A stretch of DNA of 8,395 bases. It comes from an uncultured Selenomonadaceae bacterium (GTDB taxonomy: Bacteria > Bacillota > Negativicutes > Selenomonadales > Selenomonadaceae). Under the pieces are notes generated by a model, which was given only the letters and a program-made list of their open reading frames with translations, was not told the origin of the DNA and made no database searches. Each line of letters starts with the position of its first letter. Positions within the stretch are counted from its first letter, which is position 1. This document shows, in pieces, positions 7,048 through 8,395 of this stretch. Position numbers and translations under genes: made by a program. The DNA is taken from positions 1 to 8,395 of the forward strand of contig CAJOQC010000148.1 in the NCBI GenBank assembly GCA_905236785.1. The letters are read 5' to 3'.

Positions 7048-8395
<1,348 letters not shown>

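Overview
The window reads as chromosomal DNA of a Firmicutes-type bacterium at moderate GC (roughly half by eye). Three things point there: the gene order DUF2232 (yybS) - gdpP - rplI - Lon-family protease - dnaB, which resembles the yybS-yybT-rplI-dnaC neighbourhood of Bacillus; a LonC-type protease, a family described from endospore-forming Firmicutes; and good AGGAGG-type ribosome binding sites. A Negativicutes or related clostridial lineage is my best guess, but this is inference from order and family content, not from a marker-gene comparison.

Layout. Bases 1-46 are probably the tail of an upstream gene. Bases 46-6972 hold five tightly packed + strand genes: a polytopic membrane protein (YybS/DUF2232), the membrane-anchored cyclic-di-AMP phosphodiesterase GdpP, ribosomal protein L9, a LonC-type ATP-dependent protease and the replicative helicase DnaB. 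Four junctions use stop/start overlaps (TGATG near 44-48, ATGA at 1017-1020, TAATG at 3511-3515, and a 14-base overlap at 5581-5594). The only gap between these genes is 13 bases, before rplI. This looks like one co-transcribed and partly translationally coupled unit joining second-messenger turnover, translation, protein quality control and replication.

An 89-base spacer (6973-7061) follows dnaB. It holds a convincing sigma-A-like promoter and a strong ribosome binding site. Next comes a 3'-truncated sugar phosphotransferase permease with the domain order IIA-IIB-IIC, of the sucrose/trehalose/beta-glucoside branch of the Glc superfamily. It is most simply an independent carbohydrate-uptake gene placed after the housekeeping operon.

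I found no tRNA, rRNA, CRISPR array, insertion sequence or attachment site. Nothing here looks like a wholly new system. The points most worth a second look are the acidic C-terminal tail of the Lon protease and the extended DnaB N-terminus that share one junction, the IIABC domain order with its Gly/Ala linker, the altered first motif in GdpP, and the promoter right behind dnaB.
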